A DNA stretch of 54,912 nt from Obelidium mucronatum (GCA_025765595.1 JAIVFH010000183.1:1-54912); one strand, 5' to 3'. Shown: positions 10,080 to 21,601, numbered from the stretch's first letter. The notes: generated by a model not told the origin, from the letters alone. A program made the numbers and translations.

Positions 10080-11806
10080 ATGATCGCTGGCATCCAGTCC
10101 CTTTCCCCCCCACTCCAACAGGATGACCGGGTCAATTTCCACCGCCTCTACGACGTCGTGTACCACCTCCGCTGGTGCCTGTTTAAGGAGGACTTTGATG
10201 AAGTCCATGCATCTCTACTGGCCTGGGGAGAAAAGGATGAGGACTTCGTTATAGCATGTGCAAAGGCTTACCCTGACTGGAGAGGCGAAGCCAAGGAGGC
10301 ATTCCGCCTGGTGAAGACCTCGAGGGCAGCCGTATCGTTCCCCGAGAAGGAGAAGGCCCGTCGCTACCTGAAAACCTGGAGGAACAACGAGGTTAAAAAT
10401 GGTAGAGGTCCTCTTACCCGCGACGCAGCCGCATCTGAGCGCGAGGCGCGCTTTGTCTCCCTCCAGCCGGGTGTCCCTGCTCCCCAACCTGTTCCCGCCA
10501 TTGTCGCCAGCAGCCCAGAAGTGGAACTCAGCGAAGCTGAGCTCCACAACGTCCCACTACCCGAGGACTCGGCATCTTCAACGCCCCGGGCTGGATCTCC
10601 TGCTTCCGCTATCGCTGGATCCCTTGAAGAGGACGTGGTGATGGGGGAGAGCATCAACATCAACCCCCCCCCACCTCCGGTCGCAACCGTCGATCCGGTG
10701 ACCATTGACCTGACCGTCGAGGCTCCGAAATCCGTAGCCGCGGCGCCCGATGCCGTCGCTGACTTGCGGCAGTTGGTCCAAACCCAGGCGCAGGCGTTGG
10801 AGGCTCTACGTCGCCAACTTGCCAACCTCCAACCTGCCCTGGGCGCTCGATCGGCTGTTGAGGCTGCCTCGGTTGTTGTCAACGCGCCGCCCGTGGCCGC
10901 TGTCGTTCCTACGGCCGGTCCTTCAACTGCTCCTCGCTTGATGTTTCCTGCTGTTGCTGCTGTACCATCCTCCGCTGCTCCGTCAAACGGCGCCGCTCCG
11001 ATGGCGTGGGAACCACGCGCTGTACCCGCTGGAGCGAATGGAACCGGAAGTGGTCCTGGGTATCATAGAGTGGATGAGTGGGGAAGTGGTGCAAATGTGG
11101 AGTACCACCAACAAAATTATGGTCACTCACCTGGTCGCCGAGGACGCCGCTTCAAACAAATGGCCTACCATGAGCGTGAGTATCCCTCAGCTATGGCGGT
11201 TGGAGACCAGGATGTGGTCTTGGGTTGTTTGCTGTTGGAGCATTTTTTACATTTTACATTTTTTTATTTTATTTGCGAGACTTTGGCTTTTGCCCACTCG
11301 CTGGCCCGCTGTAAAGCTCGCCCCAGCCGCATATCTGCGCGCTTTAGTGCCCTCTCTATTGGGTTTTATTTCCGTTTATTAACGGATTTTTATTTTTGTG
11401 TAGGCATGGAGGCTCTTCGTGGGATCGAAGCGGCTAGGAAGCAGGAAACCTTTCGCTTCCTCATGGGAGAGGCGACGCAATTCCGAGCCCAGACTGGAGT
11501 CGAAGCACCCCTGGACTACAACTTTCGTAGTGCGCAAGTCTACAAATCGATGGGTGTTGTTGACCAGCAACACCGCACGTATGCGGGGAGACAACGTCAA
11601 CAACGACAGCAGCGCTTCGACGCCAACCAGCGCCCACCACCACCGCCCCCCAACTACCCGCCGCCCGAAGTCGCTGGAAACGGCAGTCGTGGAGGACGCG
11701 GACGCGGAGGACACCGTAAGTGTCCAATCGCTGTGTTGGGTTTTATTGACCTTGACTTACAACAGACCCAACAATGGGCTACCGCCATCCCGAAGGAAGC
11801 CAATAA
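10080..11806 (+). CDS. Retrotransposon ORF1 (extra N-terminal ORF, spliced, about 482 aa)
   Basis: Exons 10080-11175, 11404-11715 and 11766-11806 by GT-AG rules; introns are 11176-11403 (GTGAGT...GTGTAG) and 11716-11765 (GTAAGT...CAACAG). Splicing gives a 482-aa protein: an N-terminal globular part (H-L-R-W-C-L-F-K-E-D), an alanine/proline-rich middle with an L-R-Q-L-V...L-R-R-Q-L helical stretch, and a basic R-G-G-R-G-R-G-G tail, suggesting RNA binding. Without splicing both introns stay open and the frame runs into gag-pol. No family was recognised; it could be a structural or nucleocapsid-like protein. It is separate from the canonical gag with CCHC knuckle downstream. Confidence 0.6.
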
Positions 11807-11946
11807 TTATTTTGATAATTATCGGAGTTTTTCGCGATTAAATAAATTTATTTTATTTTTCTCTTATTTTCGAGAATTGTCTTATCATTTTTTTAGACAA
11901 ATATTTTTATTTTCAATAATACAAGTGTCAACTGCCACCACCACCC

Positions 11947-14900
11947 ATGACGTCGAGAAAGACCAAGAAGACCGCTTCAGGCGAGAAGGGGTTAGTCGGA
12001 ATCTCCCAATGCCTTTTATTTTGGTCATATGTATTGGAGTGATCGCTGTGGTTGGAGCGATGTTTTGGAAACAACTCACCTGGTGCATGCGATCGCTAAC
12101 AGCGCTTGTTCACAGACGCGATACCCGCAGCCAGTCAATGATGCTGGAGATCGGCTTCGGTGAGAAGGTTGATCACTTTCGAATTAGTTTCGACTATGGC
12201 GTTGAGGTCCAGACAGTCTCTGGATACGAAGCAACTCCGCTCGCGATGCCATTTGTCTACGCGGCAGCGATCTACTCGGTCGAAAATATTGATGAAGAGT
12301 TGCCCACAAAGTACACAGATGCGAATTTCCGTTCGCTGGTAAAGTTGTTGAAAGCTTCCAGAGTTGCGGGCGCAGTCATCCGCTGCAGATTTCCCGAACG
12401 ATTGACCCACCCCTCAATGGACTTTGTATCGTTCCTCGAAATGGCGCAAAGTGGTGGAGTTAGTGGCTCCACTTCAACCTACGGTACTCCATCGAAGCAG
12501 GTCTCTCAGACCCCATTCTTGCCTGGGCAGTTCCCCAAATCAGTCAAGCCTATGGAAAAACCGAAAATTAGTACGTTGGAAACAGTCAAACAAGAAGAGG
12601 GACTTGTGGAAAGCGCAAGTGGCAGTTCTTTGGCAGCACATCGCTCAGGTAGCACTGCTACATACACCGCGGTTAAAACAGAGTCGCCATCAAAGGCGCC
12701 TAGGTTATCACCCACAAAGTCAAAGACATCTACGAAAGCTTCTTCGAAAGGAAAGAAGGCGTTTATTGAATCGCTTAGTTTCCCTGAGGGCAGAGATGAT
12801 TCTTTGGGGTCTAGTGATGACTCTGAAAATGATAGCGGGGATCGCAGTGACAAATCCTCCGAGCCTTCAGAGGCCATTAGTCCTTCTGGTAGTGACGGGA
12901 GCAGTAGCGGTAGCTCTGGTAGTGAGTCGGATGATTCTGGGGTTCTTAGACAGAACCGCGCTGTTAAACGTAAAACTGAAGGTGAATATAAACCTGACCA
13001 TTTGTCAAAACTACTGTTTGATAAGTTAATATCTGCTAATATGGTAGGAAAATTGACAAGTGCCTTGAATAAAATGGCAAATGCGTCCAGTATTGATAAG
13101 CTGTCAGCCTCAGTGACGCCTCTTGCTTCACCTGCCAACGTGAAGAACTGGTTCAGAGAAGTGGAAATTCTAAGAAATCGTCTGGTTCCGGAAACCTATG
13201 AGACTAACGATGATTTTGTTCGAAAATTCCTCACTATGGTGCGTTATGAGGGCGCGTTTGGAACGCGTATTCGAGATGCTATTCTTCGCTTTGACAAGAA
13301 AACAGATGCGTGGAAAAAGTTGCGTAAATTAACTCGTAGTGTGGAGGGTGCAGACTTTGAATATGCGGACAAGAATGAATTGAAGCTGTCCTACAAAATT
13401 GGTACCTATAACTCTGTGATGTTGGGTCAGGACCTGGAAAATCGAAACTCAGATTTGAGTGAACGTTTATCTGAAGCTGAGTTGAAGGATGTGTTGGTTG
13501 GACGCATTCAGCTTCAGTCCAAGACGGATTCCTATGTGTATAGAGTCTACCGGAAGTTCCTTAAGTCTCAAATCTTTGTTACCTCGAAGGATTCAAACAC
13601 GGGGGAAAAGGTTAGAAGAAAAGTTTCTTGGGACTATCGTAAGGTCACCTACGACCAAGTAGTTACTGCGCTGTTTGACGCTGGATTTGACCAACGCTTT
13701 GCTGATGAAAATGACTTCAAGTTAAGAGAGAGTGGGAAGCAGAAGGCGAAGAGTGAGTTTTATGAGGAGAGAAGAGGGGAGTTGGAAATGGAGTCTAGAC
13801 GTCAAAGATCTCAGACCCCTCCTCCTAAGCCTATTCCACAAACACCCGCACCTGTTACTCGCCCTAATAAGCAGGCGCCTCCTTCTCGTATTCCACCTTT
13901 TGGGATTTACTTTGTGGATACTCATCTTTCTGACCCCGGCGATGTTTCAATGCCCAAAGAAGTTTGGATGATGGAATTTGATTCTGTGTTGGAGAGTTAC
14001 AATACTCAGGTTTTGGCACCCAGCGGTCATCCCTATGATAATGCTGAGAAGGCTGTTATTCGCGAGAGCTTCATTCGCAACATCAAGTGTTATTTTTGTG
14101 GTGGACTTGGTCATTTCAGAAGAGACTGTCCTTCCTTGAACGCTAGTAAGAGTGTCGAATTAGAAAAAACTGAACTAAATATGTTGGAAATTAATCCACA
14201 GGTGGAGCCAATCCCCTTCCACAGTGACGAGTTAGAGGAAAACATGAAAGAATCTCCTGTTTTCTTTTCCAAATCTTCAATTTCCTCCTCTTTTCCTTCA
14301 GTCTCTACTTTGAGTTCTTTTGATTTAACTATTTCCCAACCTGGAACACCAACTGAGATTTCTTTATCAGAAAGTGAAACAGGGGGTGATGAAATAAAGT
14401 TTACTGTTCAGATATATAATGCACTTCAAAAGAAGTTAGATGAAAACAGAGCAAAGGAGTTGGAGTACAGGAAGGTGGATGATTCCCCTATAAACATGCA
14501 GTCGGCAGGCTTAAAAGTTGAGTCTATGTTGAGATTGGGTTTACCTGCTAGGAGAACAGTAGATCCCAATTCCCTAGCATACCAGGCGCAGCTTAATGCA
14601 GATTGTAGGAATCAATGGGATGCAATTTCTCCTTCTGAAGTTATCGGGAAATTCAACCCAGACCACAAAGAGGCAAAGCCTCTTAAGGCCTCATTGAGAA
14701 AAGAGGTTGGTAAACTTCAACCTGGAATGTGTAAAAACGTCAAGAGATGTTCATTTGATGAAGTAGTTATAGCTCAATTTGAGGATTCTTCATTTGCTAA
14801 GACCCGCCTGAATATGGAACCTGGCGTTAGCTATGGGAGTTGGTATTGGAATACGAAAACAGGTAGTCAGGAACACTTCCATAATGAGACTACAGTTAGA

Positions 14901-17549
14901 ACCTATAGTGTTGCCACTATTAGTGGATGGGTAGGAGGAACACAAGTGAAGGAACTGCTCATTGATTCGGGTAGCAATCATGCAGTGATGAGTAGAAAGT
15001 TTTATGAAAGCCTTCCCAATAGGCCACAATTGGTAAGACCTCCTAAGAAGATAGTTACCTCCGGTATTGGTGGACAACAGGAAGTGGTAGGGATATGTTC
15101 ACTACCTGTATCTCTGGGCGAGTCCCGCCTAGGCCAACAAAAAATTCGTATTAGTGTCCTGGAGACCTTACCACGCCCTATAATCTTGGGAACACCACAA
15201 TGCCACCAGTTTGGAATTGATATACTGTTCTCACAAGAGATCTTGACTTGGGAAAATAAGAATTGGCCACTACAAAAGAAGACTTATGTCCACGGCTCCT
15301 CAGGTGAGAGTATTGGAAAAAAGGAACGTCAAAGCACGCCTTTGCGCTTCTATCAGGAGTATCTAACACCTGAAACCAATAATGCTGAAACCTACCTTGA
15401 ACTTGTGTTGGATAGCGACATCTACTTGGAGAGAAATGTGGAGACTAAGGTCTTGGCTAGGCTACCTGAAGGGATGGATGTTAGCAAATTGCAGGTTGCA
15501 GAGGAGTGTATGATTGTTGGTTATCCTGAGCTGATGGATAAACAGGTCATTGTCAAGAAGACAATCTTCAGAACATCAGACCTTATGAAGGGAGAAGCTG
15601 TCCCTTTAGTCATGACAAACAGAGGAACCAAGAGTGTTACCTTGCCTAGAGGTTTACCTGTTGCAGATTTTGAGTCTCAAGGTATTGCTGCCATTACTGT
15701 CCTGGACATCCCAGAACCTCTTATTCATGACACAGAAAAGTTGATTGATTTTGTCATGTTTGTTCAAATAAATGACCCCAAGAATATGGAGGAGGCTATT
15801 GAAAAAATGAAGAAAGAGGAAATAGGGGAATATCCCAAACCGAAAATAGGTACTGACGTTGAGGAGGAAACCTTGAAGGTCAGTGTAGTTGATGAGTTAG
15901 ACTCTAAACCTACCTCAGAGCCACCTATCACAATGAAGAAAGGAACAATGGCGTTTGAGCAAACCTGTTTGAGTGAAACGACTGACCATATTGGGTTGTC
16001 TAAGATAAAATCACCTAGGGAATTATTTAAGAAGAGATTTACTGAATTCCCCTTGTTTAAGAGAGCAAGAACTCATGAAGCTGTTCGTCTCTTTGTCAAT
16101 CTCAGAAATGAAGCTGAAAAACTGGCTTCAAGCCAGGAAATGGAATCTCCTACTGGGTTGGAGGTCGAGGAACTCCCAAATCCCATAATGAACTCAACAC
16201 CAATGCACGATGCATCGGCGGAAGATAAGAGAGATTACATTCCTCCGCCACCGCCCTCTAGTGATGAGGAGTTGATAGGAAAGTTCAATTTGGACCACAT
16301 GAATCACCTTAAGGATCCTACAGTGAAAGAGAGACTTATTCAGATGTTAGTAAAGTTTTGTGGTGTTTTTACAAAGCAGATGACAACTGGTCATAAAAGG
16401 CTGCCAGAGCATGTCATTAACATTAAGGAAAATGCCCGTATACCGCGCCAACACCCTTACCCTGAAGGTCCTGGTAGAATGACAGTAATTAGGGAACACT
16501 GTGAAAATATGTTGCAAAACAAAATCATTTCTCCTTCGACATCGCAGTATGCAGCACCGATTGTGTTGGCTAAGAAACCAGATGGAAAATGGCGATTCTG
16601 TGTTGACTTCAGGAAACTGAATGAGATTACAATTCCTGACAGGTATCCCCTACCTAATATAGAGGATATTTTCTCTACAGTAGGGAATAAGTACTTCTTT
16701 AGCAGTATTGATCTTGAGAGTGGGTTCTGGCAGATTCCCTTGTCGGCAGAAAGCAAAGAGAAGACAGCTTTCATTAGTTCCCAGGGACTTTATCATTTTG
16801 ATGTTCTGCCCTTCGGACTTACCAATGCCCCACCCAGTTTTCAAAGACTGATGGACACTGTTTTAGCAGGTTATCGCTTTGTATTTGCAATGGTATATGT
16901 TGATGATATTATCATCTATTCAAATGATGCTGAAGAGCACTTGAAACATATCGAAATGATTCTTCAGAGAATGCACGATTATAACTTGAAGATCAAACCT
17001 TCCAAATGTCAGTTCTTCTATACTGACTTACCATTTTTAGGACATGTTATCTCAAAGGAAGGCCTGAGAAAGGATGAGAATAAAACAGCAAAGTTGAAGG
17101 ATTGGCCTCAACCTAAGAATAAAAAGCAACTACAGCAATTCATTGGTTTTGCTACTTATTTTAGGCGTTTCTTGAGAGGATTCGCATCTACGGCATTGCC
17201 CCTTTATAACCTGTTGAAGGATGATGTAGCTTGGAATTTTGATGAAAGCTGTGTGGAGTCTTTCAATCAACTAGTAAAACAACTATGCGTTGACATGGTG
17301 TTGCATAATCCAACAGAAACCGATGAATTCATCATTGAGTGTGACGCATCAGGGAAGGCTTTAGGAGCTGCCTTGTATGTTAAAGGCGAAACGAATGCAA
17401 AGAAGGATAGATTGCCAGTTGCATTCATCTCTAGAACACTGTCTGATGTTGAGCAAAGATATAGCAACACAGACCGGGAAGGTTTGGCAGTAGTTTGGTC
17501 CATAAATTGTTTTGACAAGTTCATTTGGAATCGGCCCTGTGACTGTTGA
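11947..17549 (+). CDS. Gag-protease-RT-RNase H (first part of gag-pol)
   Basis: An ATG at 11947 (M-T-S-R-K-T-K-K) followed by an intron 11991-12115 (GTTAGT...CACAG) joins in frame to the long reading frame. Order: gag-like region with an acidic serine-rich stretch (12790-12950); CCHC knuckle C-Y-F-C-G-G-L-G-H-F-R-R-D-C near 14088-14130; aspartic protease with L-I-D-S-G-S near 14958-14980 (DSG rather than DTG); reverse transcriptase from about 16400 with L-P-F-G-L-T-N-A-P and Y-V-D-D (about 16897-16908); RNase H beginning I-E-C-D-A-S-G-K-A (about 17335). The frame breaks inside RNase H at a CCC run (17535-17537) where one base is surplus. An alternative reading fuses ORF1 with this frame. Confidence 0.85.
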
Positions 17550-18123
17550 GACAGACCACTCAGCCCTTATTCCACTCTTTAAGAAGGGGGATCTTACTGG
17601 CCGTTTTGCTAGATGGGCTTACCAGCTGGCTGACTATGACATAACATTAGTTCATGTGCCCGGTAGCACGCAGGTTGCCGCGGATACGTTATCCAGATTG
17701 GACTTAAGTACGGACAATGTCCTTTCTCTGCGGAGGGAGAAAGATCTCAAAAAGGGACCCAGTATTGGCCCAGAGGACCAAAATGGTTTGGAAGAGGGGA
17801 GTGAGTCAAAACACCCACCACTTGAAACTTTATTGGACACATACATCTATGGCCACATAGAACCAACACCAGAAAAAACGGCTTATGCCATCAAAGTTTT
17901 TGAGAACTTGTATCAATCCTTGAGGCAGGAGGAGAGAGAAACAACACATGCGCTGATGAGCGACATGTCTCGCAGAATCATGAAAAAGAAGAAAGTGGAA
18001 AAGATTTTGTCTTTGGATGATATCCGAGGGACTCTACGGAAAGATGGTGGTGAGAAATGCCCATCCGTGAATATAACCACTTACAACGTTAATGGTTTGA
18101 GAAACATCCTGAAAGAGATATGT
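17538..18123 (+). CDS. Pol continuation: RNase H end, spacer, start of APE domain
   Basis: In the next frame the RNase H domain resumes with V-T-V-E-T-D-H and H-V-P-G-S-T-Q-V-A-A-D-T-L-S-R-L, the usual end of this domain. A charged spacer of roughly 120 residues follows. The frame then opens the endonuclease domain with T-T-Y-N-V-N-G-L-R before a TGA at 18124. The continuation is in the third frame with an overlap of a few codons, so a single base is again surplus around 18115-18124. Confidence 0.75.
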
Positions 18124-18900
18124 TGAAAAGGAGGACCTTAAAAAGGCACCACTAGTAGAACAGTTGGAGCATTTCTTTAATTCACTGCGATGTAGTATTG
18201 TTTGCATCCAGGAGACTCGACTGGGAAAGGATAGCAAGAGTTCAAAGCTCATTGAAGCACTCAGTAGCCTTCCTCAGTGGAACTGTTCTCTCAACGATAC
18301 GCAGACAGGATATGCAGGTGTTACTATGCTCTGGAGGAAAGAGCTCCTGGGGAACGTTTCCTTAGATAAAGTTGAGGTTGACAAACTTCTAAATGGGGAG
18401 TCAGATGAAGAAGGTCGCATTTTGACACTTAAACTGGCTGATATAGCAATAGTCACAGTCTATGTCCCTAGTGGGATGCGAAAGGCAGAACGCCACGACT
18501 ATAAGATGACCTTCCTGGACAAATTGAAGTCCCATTGTGAGAACCTTTTAGAGAGTCACTATGTGTTTTTGGTAGGAGATATTAACATTGCGCCCGCAGC
18601 CGAGGATGTTTTACCCTTTGTTAGCGGTGAAGGCTTGGAGTCAAGGTTCCCTTCCACAATAACTAAGGAGGAGCAAGACTGGTTTGCCTCAATGAAGGAT
18701 AACTTTGTGGATGGTTTCCGGATGAAACATCCAGGGAAGCTTGGAGCCACTTGGCTACTTAAAGGTTTGGACAGGAAAGAATATCCTTTCTGGCGCATTG
18801 ACCATGTGCTAGTGGACAAACGTATCTCACCTGGACACTATGATGTGAGAGTTGATAGCAGTAGTGATACTCTCAGTGACCATCTTAGATTAGAGTTTCA
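18070..18900 (+). other. APE/ExoIII-like endonuclease domain inside an LTR-retrotransposon pol
   Basis: Motifs in the order and spacing of apurinic endonucleases: N in Y-N-V-N-G-L-R, E in Q-E-T-R, G-Y-A-G-V, the Y of V-Y-V-P, D and N in G-D-I-N, D in R-I-D-H, and D-H in S-D-H. All recalled metal-binding and catalytic positions are present. It sits between RNase H and integrase. In known elements this nuclease belongs to LINE-type (non-LTR) retrotransposons and cellular repair enzymes. The P-S-G-M-R and R-H-D-Y-K parts recall the cellular repair type more than LINE endonucleases (inference). Confidence 0.82.
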
Positions 18901-21601
18901 TATGAATCTCCAGAAGTATGGGCTACCTACCCTACCGGACACCAGCAGTTGGCTGACACCTGGCACTGAGGAATATTATGCCTTCTTCCACGAGTGCAAC
19001 TTGGGATTACAGACTGCACCTCTGTTTGGTTATGATGTCAAAAGGATCCGTGAGTTACAGTCAAAGGACCCTTACTTTGGTCCTATACTTAGATATATTC
19101 AGAGTGGAGACATAGATCTTGAGCTAGATTTTGATGTGATGAAGGCTGCTCGTTATTTTGTCCTAGACAAGCAGGACTTATTGTTCAGAGTCGCAGATGT
19201 GACGGCAAAGACTGTCAGAAGACAGCCAGGCCTTATACAGTTATGCGTTCCTGATGGAATGAGAGTGGAGCTCTTTAAGAGACACCATGATGACTTGTAT
19301 GGTAGCCACTTGGGTTATTCAAAGATACTCCCCACATTGATTGATAGATTCTGGTGGCCTGATATTGTGAAGGACCTTAAGGCCTATGTGGAGTCTTGTG
19401 AGACTTGCCAGAAGTCTAAAGACCAGAGAATTAAGGTGGGTTACATGAACCCCATTCCTTTGGGAAATTACCCTAACGAAAGGATGTTTGTGGACTTTGT
19501 TGGTCCCCTAAAAGAGGCCAGCCGCACTGGTCATAAGTACATTATGGTTTGTGTCGATAGTTTCACAAAGTGGGTTGAAGCTATTCCCATACCTGACCTT
19601 ACAGCAGAGACTGTTTGTCATGCTTTAAGTGAAGTATTCTCTAGAACAGGAATTCCTGTTTTCCTTCACACAGATGGTGGACCACCTTTTAGTGATAACC
19701 TGATAAGATACTTAGGTACTCTTTTGGGTTTTGAGAAAACATTTACAGCACCCTACTGGCCTAGAGCTAATGGACCTGTTGAGAGGGTTATAAAGACTCT
19801 ATCCCAGGAGATCAGGGCTTATATAAACAAGTTTGACTTTGATGATTGGGATGTCATCTTACCTTTTGCATTATTTGCCTATAGGACTCATGTCCACTCC
19901 ACTACTGGAGAGACGCCATTCTACATGTGGTATGGAAGGGATGCTAGACTGCCCACAGATATGTTTTTTGGGGTCAGCCCCCATGATGAGTTGTATCCAG
20001 AGGAACTTAATTCCCCTGTAACTGAGTCCTTAGAGACAAATCTGTTGGACAATAAGGTAGAAGGGCCTTTCCCCTCAATTGCAGTGGCACAGTTCACTAG
20101 TTTGAGTCAGTTTAAAGATAAACTTCACCGAAAGATACATGGCTATCATAAGGATGTGCCGTTGTGGGACGCGCTGAGGGATGTTTTTGACACATATCAG
20201 TTGGACGTCCTATGTCTGGTATATGACCCTAAGAAGAAAACTAATGATAACCGAGAACACATCCCACAGAGATTCTTCTTGAAAGATGGAACCTGTGTGG
20301 CGCTGGAGGGGCGAGTGTCGAGATTTGACCCGTCTAAGAGAAACTCTAGTGTGAAGTTGGACCGGAGCCAGGCTCCTAGAACTGTGGCTATTTACAGCAG
20401 GGTAGGTTTGATAAGAAATGGACCTACTACTATTTGGAATGGCACCAATGCCACAGGGATGGGACCATTCTTATCTTACGAGACTGGTGTTCTGTCATGT
20501 TCCTATAAGAGACAGTCAGTTTTGACAGGAGACAAGGATCTTTGTACAAAGATCATCTTTGATCCACGTCCTCAACAATTATTGATGACAGTTGATAGAC
20601 CACTGTGGAGTAATTCTGGGAATTTAGTATTGATCCAGAAGCCATGTTGGAGCATTGAATATGAAGTTGGTGAGCATGTGCTTGAAACATTATTCCACTA
20701 CATGCCAGATGAGTTGGATTTTGAACTCAAGACATGTTTGGTGTCAGACGAAGCTGAGATCCCTCAGGAGACATCTGAAGAGATGCGAAAAACCATCCTT
20801 CAGTCTATAAGAGCTGGGCTTAGAAGTACTTATGATATTATTAAGGAAAAAGTGTTAGCAGCTCAGAAAAGGGCAAAAGAGAAGTCATTAGAAGACGATA
20901 GTCCTCCTTATGATTTTGAGATTGGGGATAGGGCTTGGCTGGCCGTCCCTTTGGAGGCTGAGGCACAAAGATTGCATGTGGCAAGGAAGTTTGTCTTTCG
21001 CTGGGTTGGTCCAGTGCGAATTATTGAGCAGTCAGGAGGTGACTCTAAATCCCACTTTACAGTGGTTGAGACCTTTCCGGGGGGAGAAATAACTTGCAGG
21101 CGTGTGCATGTGAGCCGCTTGAGGCCCTTTAAACATAGGAAGCCTATTGACTCAGCGGAGGATGCTGTTAAGCTGGCTGGGACCACCTTTGGCGAGGAAA
21201 TTGAGACTTGGATGAAGTCTACCCTCCTCAGTCGCCGACCTAGTGGCTCATACCAACCTCTTGACTCAACTCATGAGATGCTTCAGAGGAAGTTCAACCC
21301 TGAGTGGACACCTATTGATATTACAGACCCAAAGTATGTGATTGAGAATGTTAAACAGGTTAAGTTTGAGGCCGGAACTTACCAGTACCTTGTTGATTGG
21401 TTGCATCAAAATAAAGCTCGAAATACTTCCTGGCAGTTACATGTGGATATGCCACCAGTTATTCTTGAGGATGTTTGGGAGAATTGTATTCGGAATCAGA
21501 ACCCCGAATACTATCGAAACTACAAAAGTTGGGTCTCTGGCAAGTGGGCTAAGTCCAACCCTATGCCGCAACCAATAAGGTTAATGACGAGTTATTACTG
21601 A
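18125..21601 (+). CDS. Pol continuation: ExoIII/APE-type endonuclease, integrase, chromodomain-like tail
   Basis: The endonuclease continues with C-I-Q-E-T-R (about 18200-18220), V-Y-V-P-S-G, V-G-D-I-N-I-A-P (about 18573-18596), R-I-D-H-V (about 18794) and L-S-D-H (about 18873). These are the ordered catalytic motifs of the ExoIII/APE1 family. Integrase follows: HHCC zinc motif (H-H-D-D-L-Y-G-S-H to C-E-T-C, 19284-19410), core D in F-V-D-F-V-G-P, D in H-T-D-G-G, E in P-V-E-R-V. A block of about 250 residues of unknown kind (about 20040-20790) precedes the usual C-terminal F-R-W-V-G-P. A chromodomain-like Y-V-I-E-N-V...Y-L-V-D-W...T-S-W lies near 21335-21440. A third frame change near 21580 leads into a basic tail. 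Confidence 0.85.
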   Translation, partial: EKEDLKKAPLVEQLEHFFNSLRCSIVCIQETRLGKDSKSSKLIEALSSLPQWNCSLNDTQTGYAGVTMLWRKELLGNVSLDKVEVDKLLNGESDEEGRILTLKLADIAIVTVYVPSGMRKAERHDYKMTFLDKLKSHCENLLESHYVFLVGDINIAPAAEDVLPFVSGEGLESRFPSTITKEEQDWFASMKDNFVDGFRMKHPGKLGATWLLKGLDRKEYPFWRIDHVLVDKRISPGHYDVRVDSSSDTLSDHLRLEFHMNLQKYGLPTLPDTSSWLTPGTEEYYAFFHECNLGLQTAPLFGYDVKRIRELQSKDPYFGPILRYIQSGDIDLELDFDVMKAARYFVLDKQDLLFRVADVTAKTVRRQPGLIQLCVPDGMRVELFKRHHDDLYGSHLGYSKILPTLIDRFWWPDIVKDLKAYVESCETCQKSKDQRIKVGYMNPIPLGNYPNERMFVDFVGPLKEASRTGHKYIMVCVDSFTKWVEAIPIPDLTAETVCHALSEVFSRTGIPVFLHTDGGPPFSDNLIRYLGTLLGFEKTFTAPYWPRANGPVERVIKTLSQEIRAYINKFDFDDWDVILPFALFAYRTHVHSTTGETPFYMWYGRDARLPTDMFFGVSPHDELYPEELNSPVTESLETNLLDNKVEGPFPSIAVAQFTSLSQFKDKLHRKIHGYHKDVPLWDALRDVFDTYQLDVLCLVYDPKKKTNDNREHIPQRFFLKDGTCVALEGRVSRFDPSKRNSSVKLDRSQAPRTVAIYSRVGLIRNGPTTIWNGTNATGMGPFLSYETGVLSCSYKRQSVLTGDKDLCTKIIFDPRPQQLLMTVDRPLWSNSGNLVLIQKPCWSIEYEVGEHVLETLFHYMPDELDFELKTCLVSDEAEIPQETSEEMRKTILQSIRAGLRSTYDIIKEKVLAAQKRAKEKSLEDDSPPYDFEIGDRAWLAVPLEAEAQRLHVARKFVFRWVGPVRIIEQSGGDSKSHFTVVETFPGGEITCRRVHVSRLRPFKHRKPIDSAEDAVKLAGTTFGEEIETWMKSTLLSRRPSGSYQPLDSTHEMLQRKFNPEWTPIDITDPKYVIENVKQVKFEAGTYQYLVDWLHQNKARNTSWQLHVDMPPVILEDVWENCIRNQNPEYYRNYKSWVSGKWAKSNPMPQPIRLMTSYY
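20040..20790 (+). other. Unassigned insert of about 250 aa in the integrase C-terminal half
   Basis: Between the integrase catalytic core (ending near the Y-G-R-D-A-R-L-P box) and the normal GPY/F-type C-terminal domain (K-F-V-F-R-W-V-G-P) there is extra sequence with alternating beta-like stretches, for example L-D-V-L-C-L-V-Y-D-P and V-A-L-E-G-R-V-S-R-F. No family was recognised. Confidence 0.6.

Noticed and set aside
12506..13138. 210-codon minus-strand ORF opposite gag
   Set aside because: It is the antisense shadow of the serine/acid-rich gag region; no independent features.
10080..17549. Single 2489-aa protein from the first retrotransposon ATG
   Set aside because: It includes three stretches with good splice sites that translate to odd hydrophobic peptides; separate spliced ORF1 and gag-pol fit better, although fusion by intron retention is not excluded.
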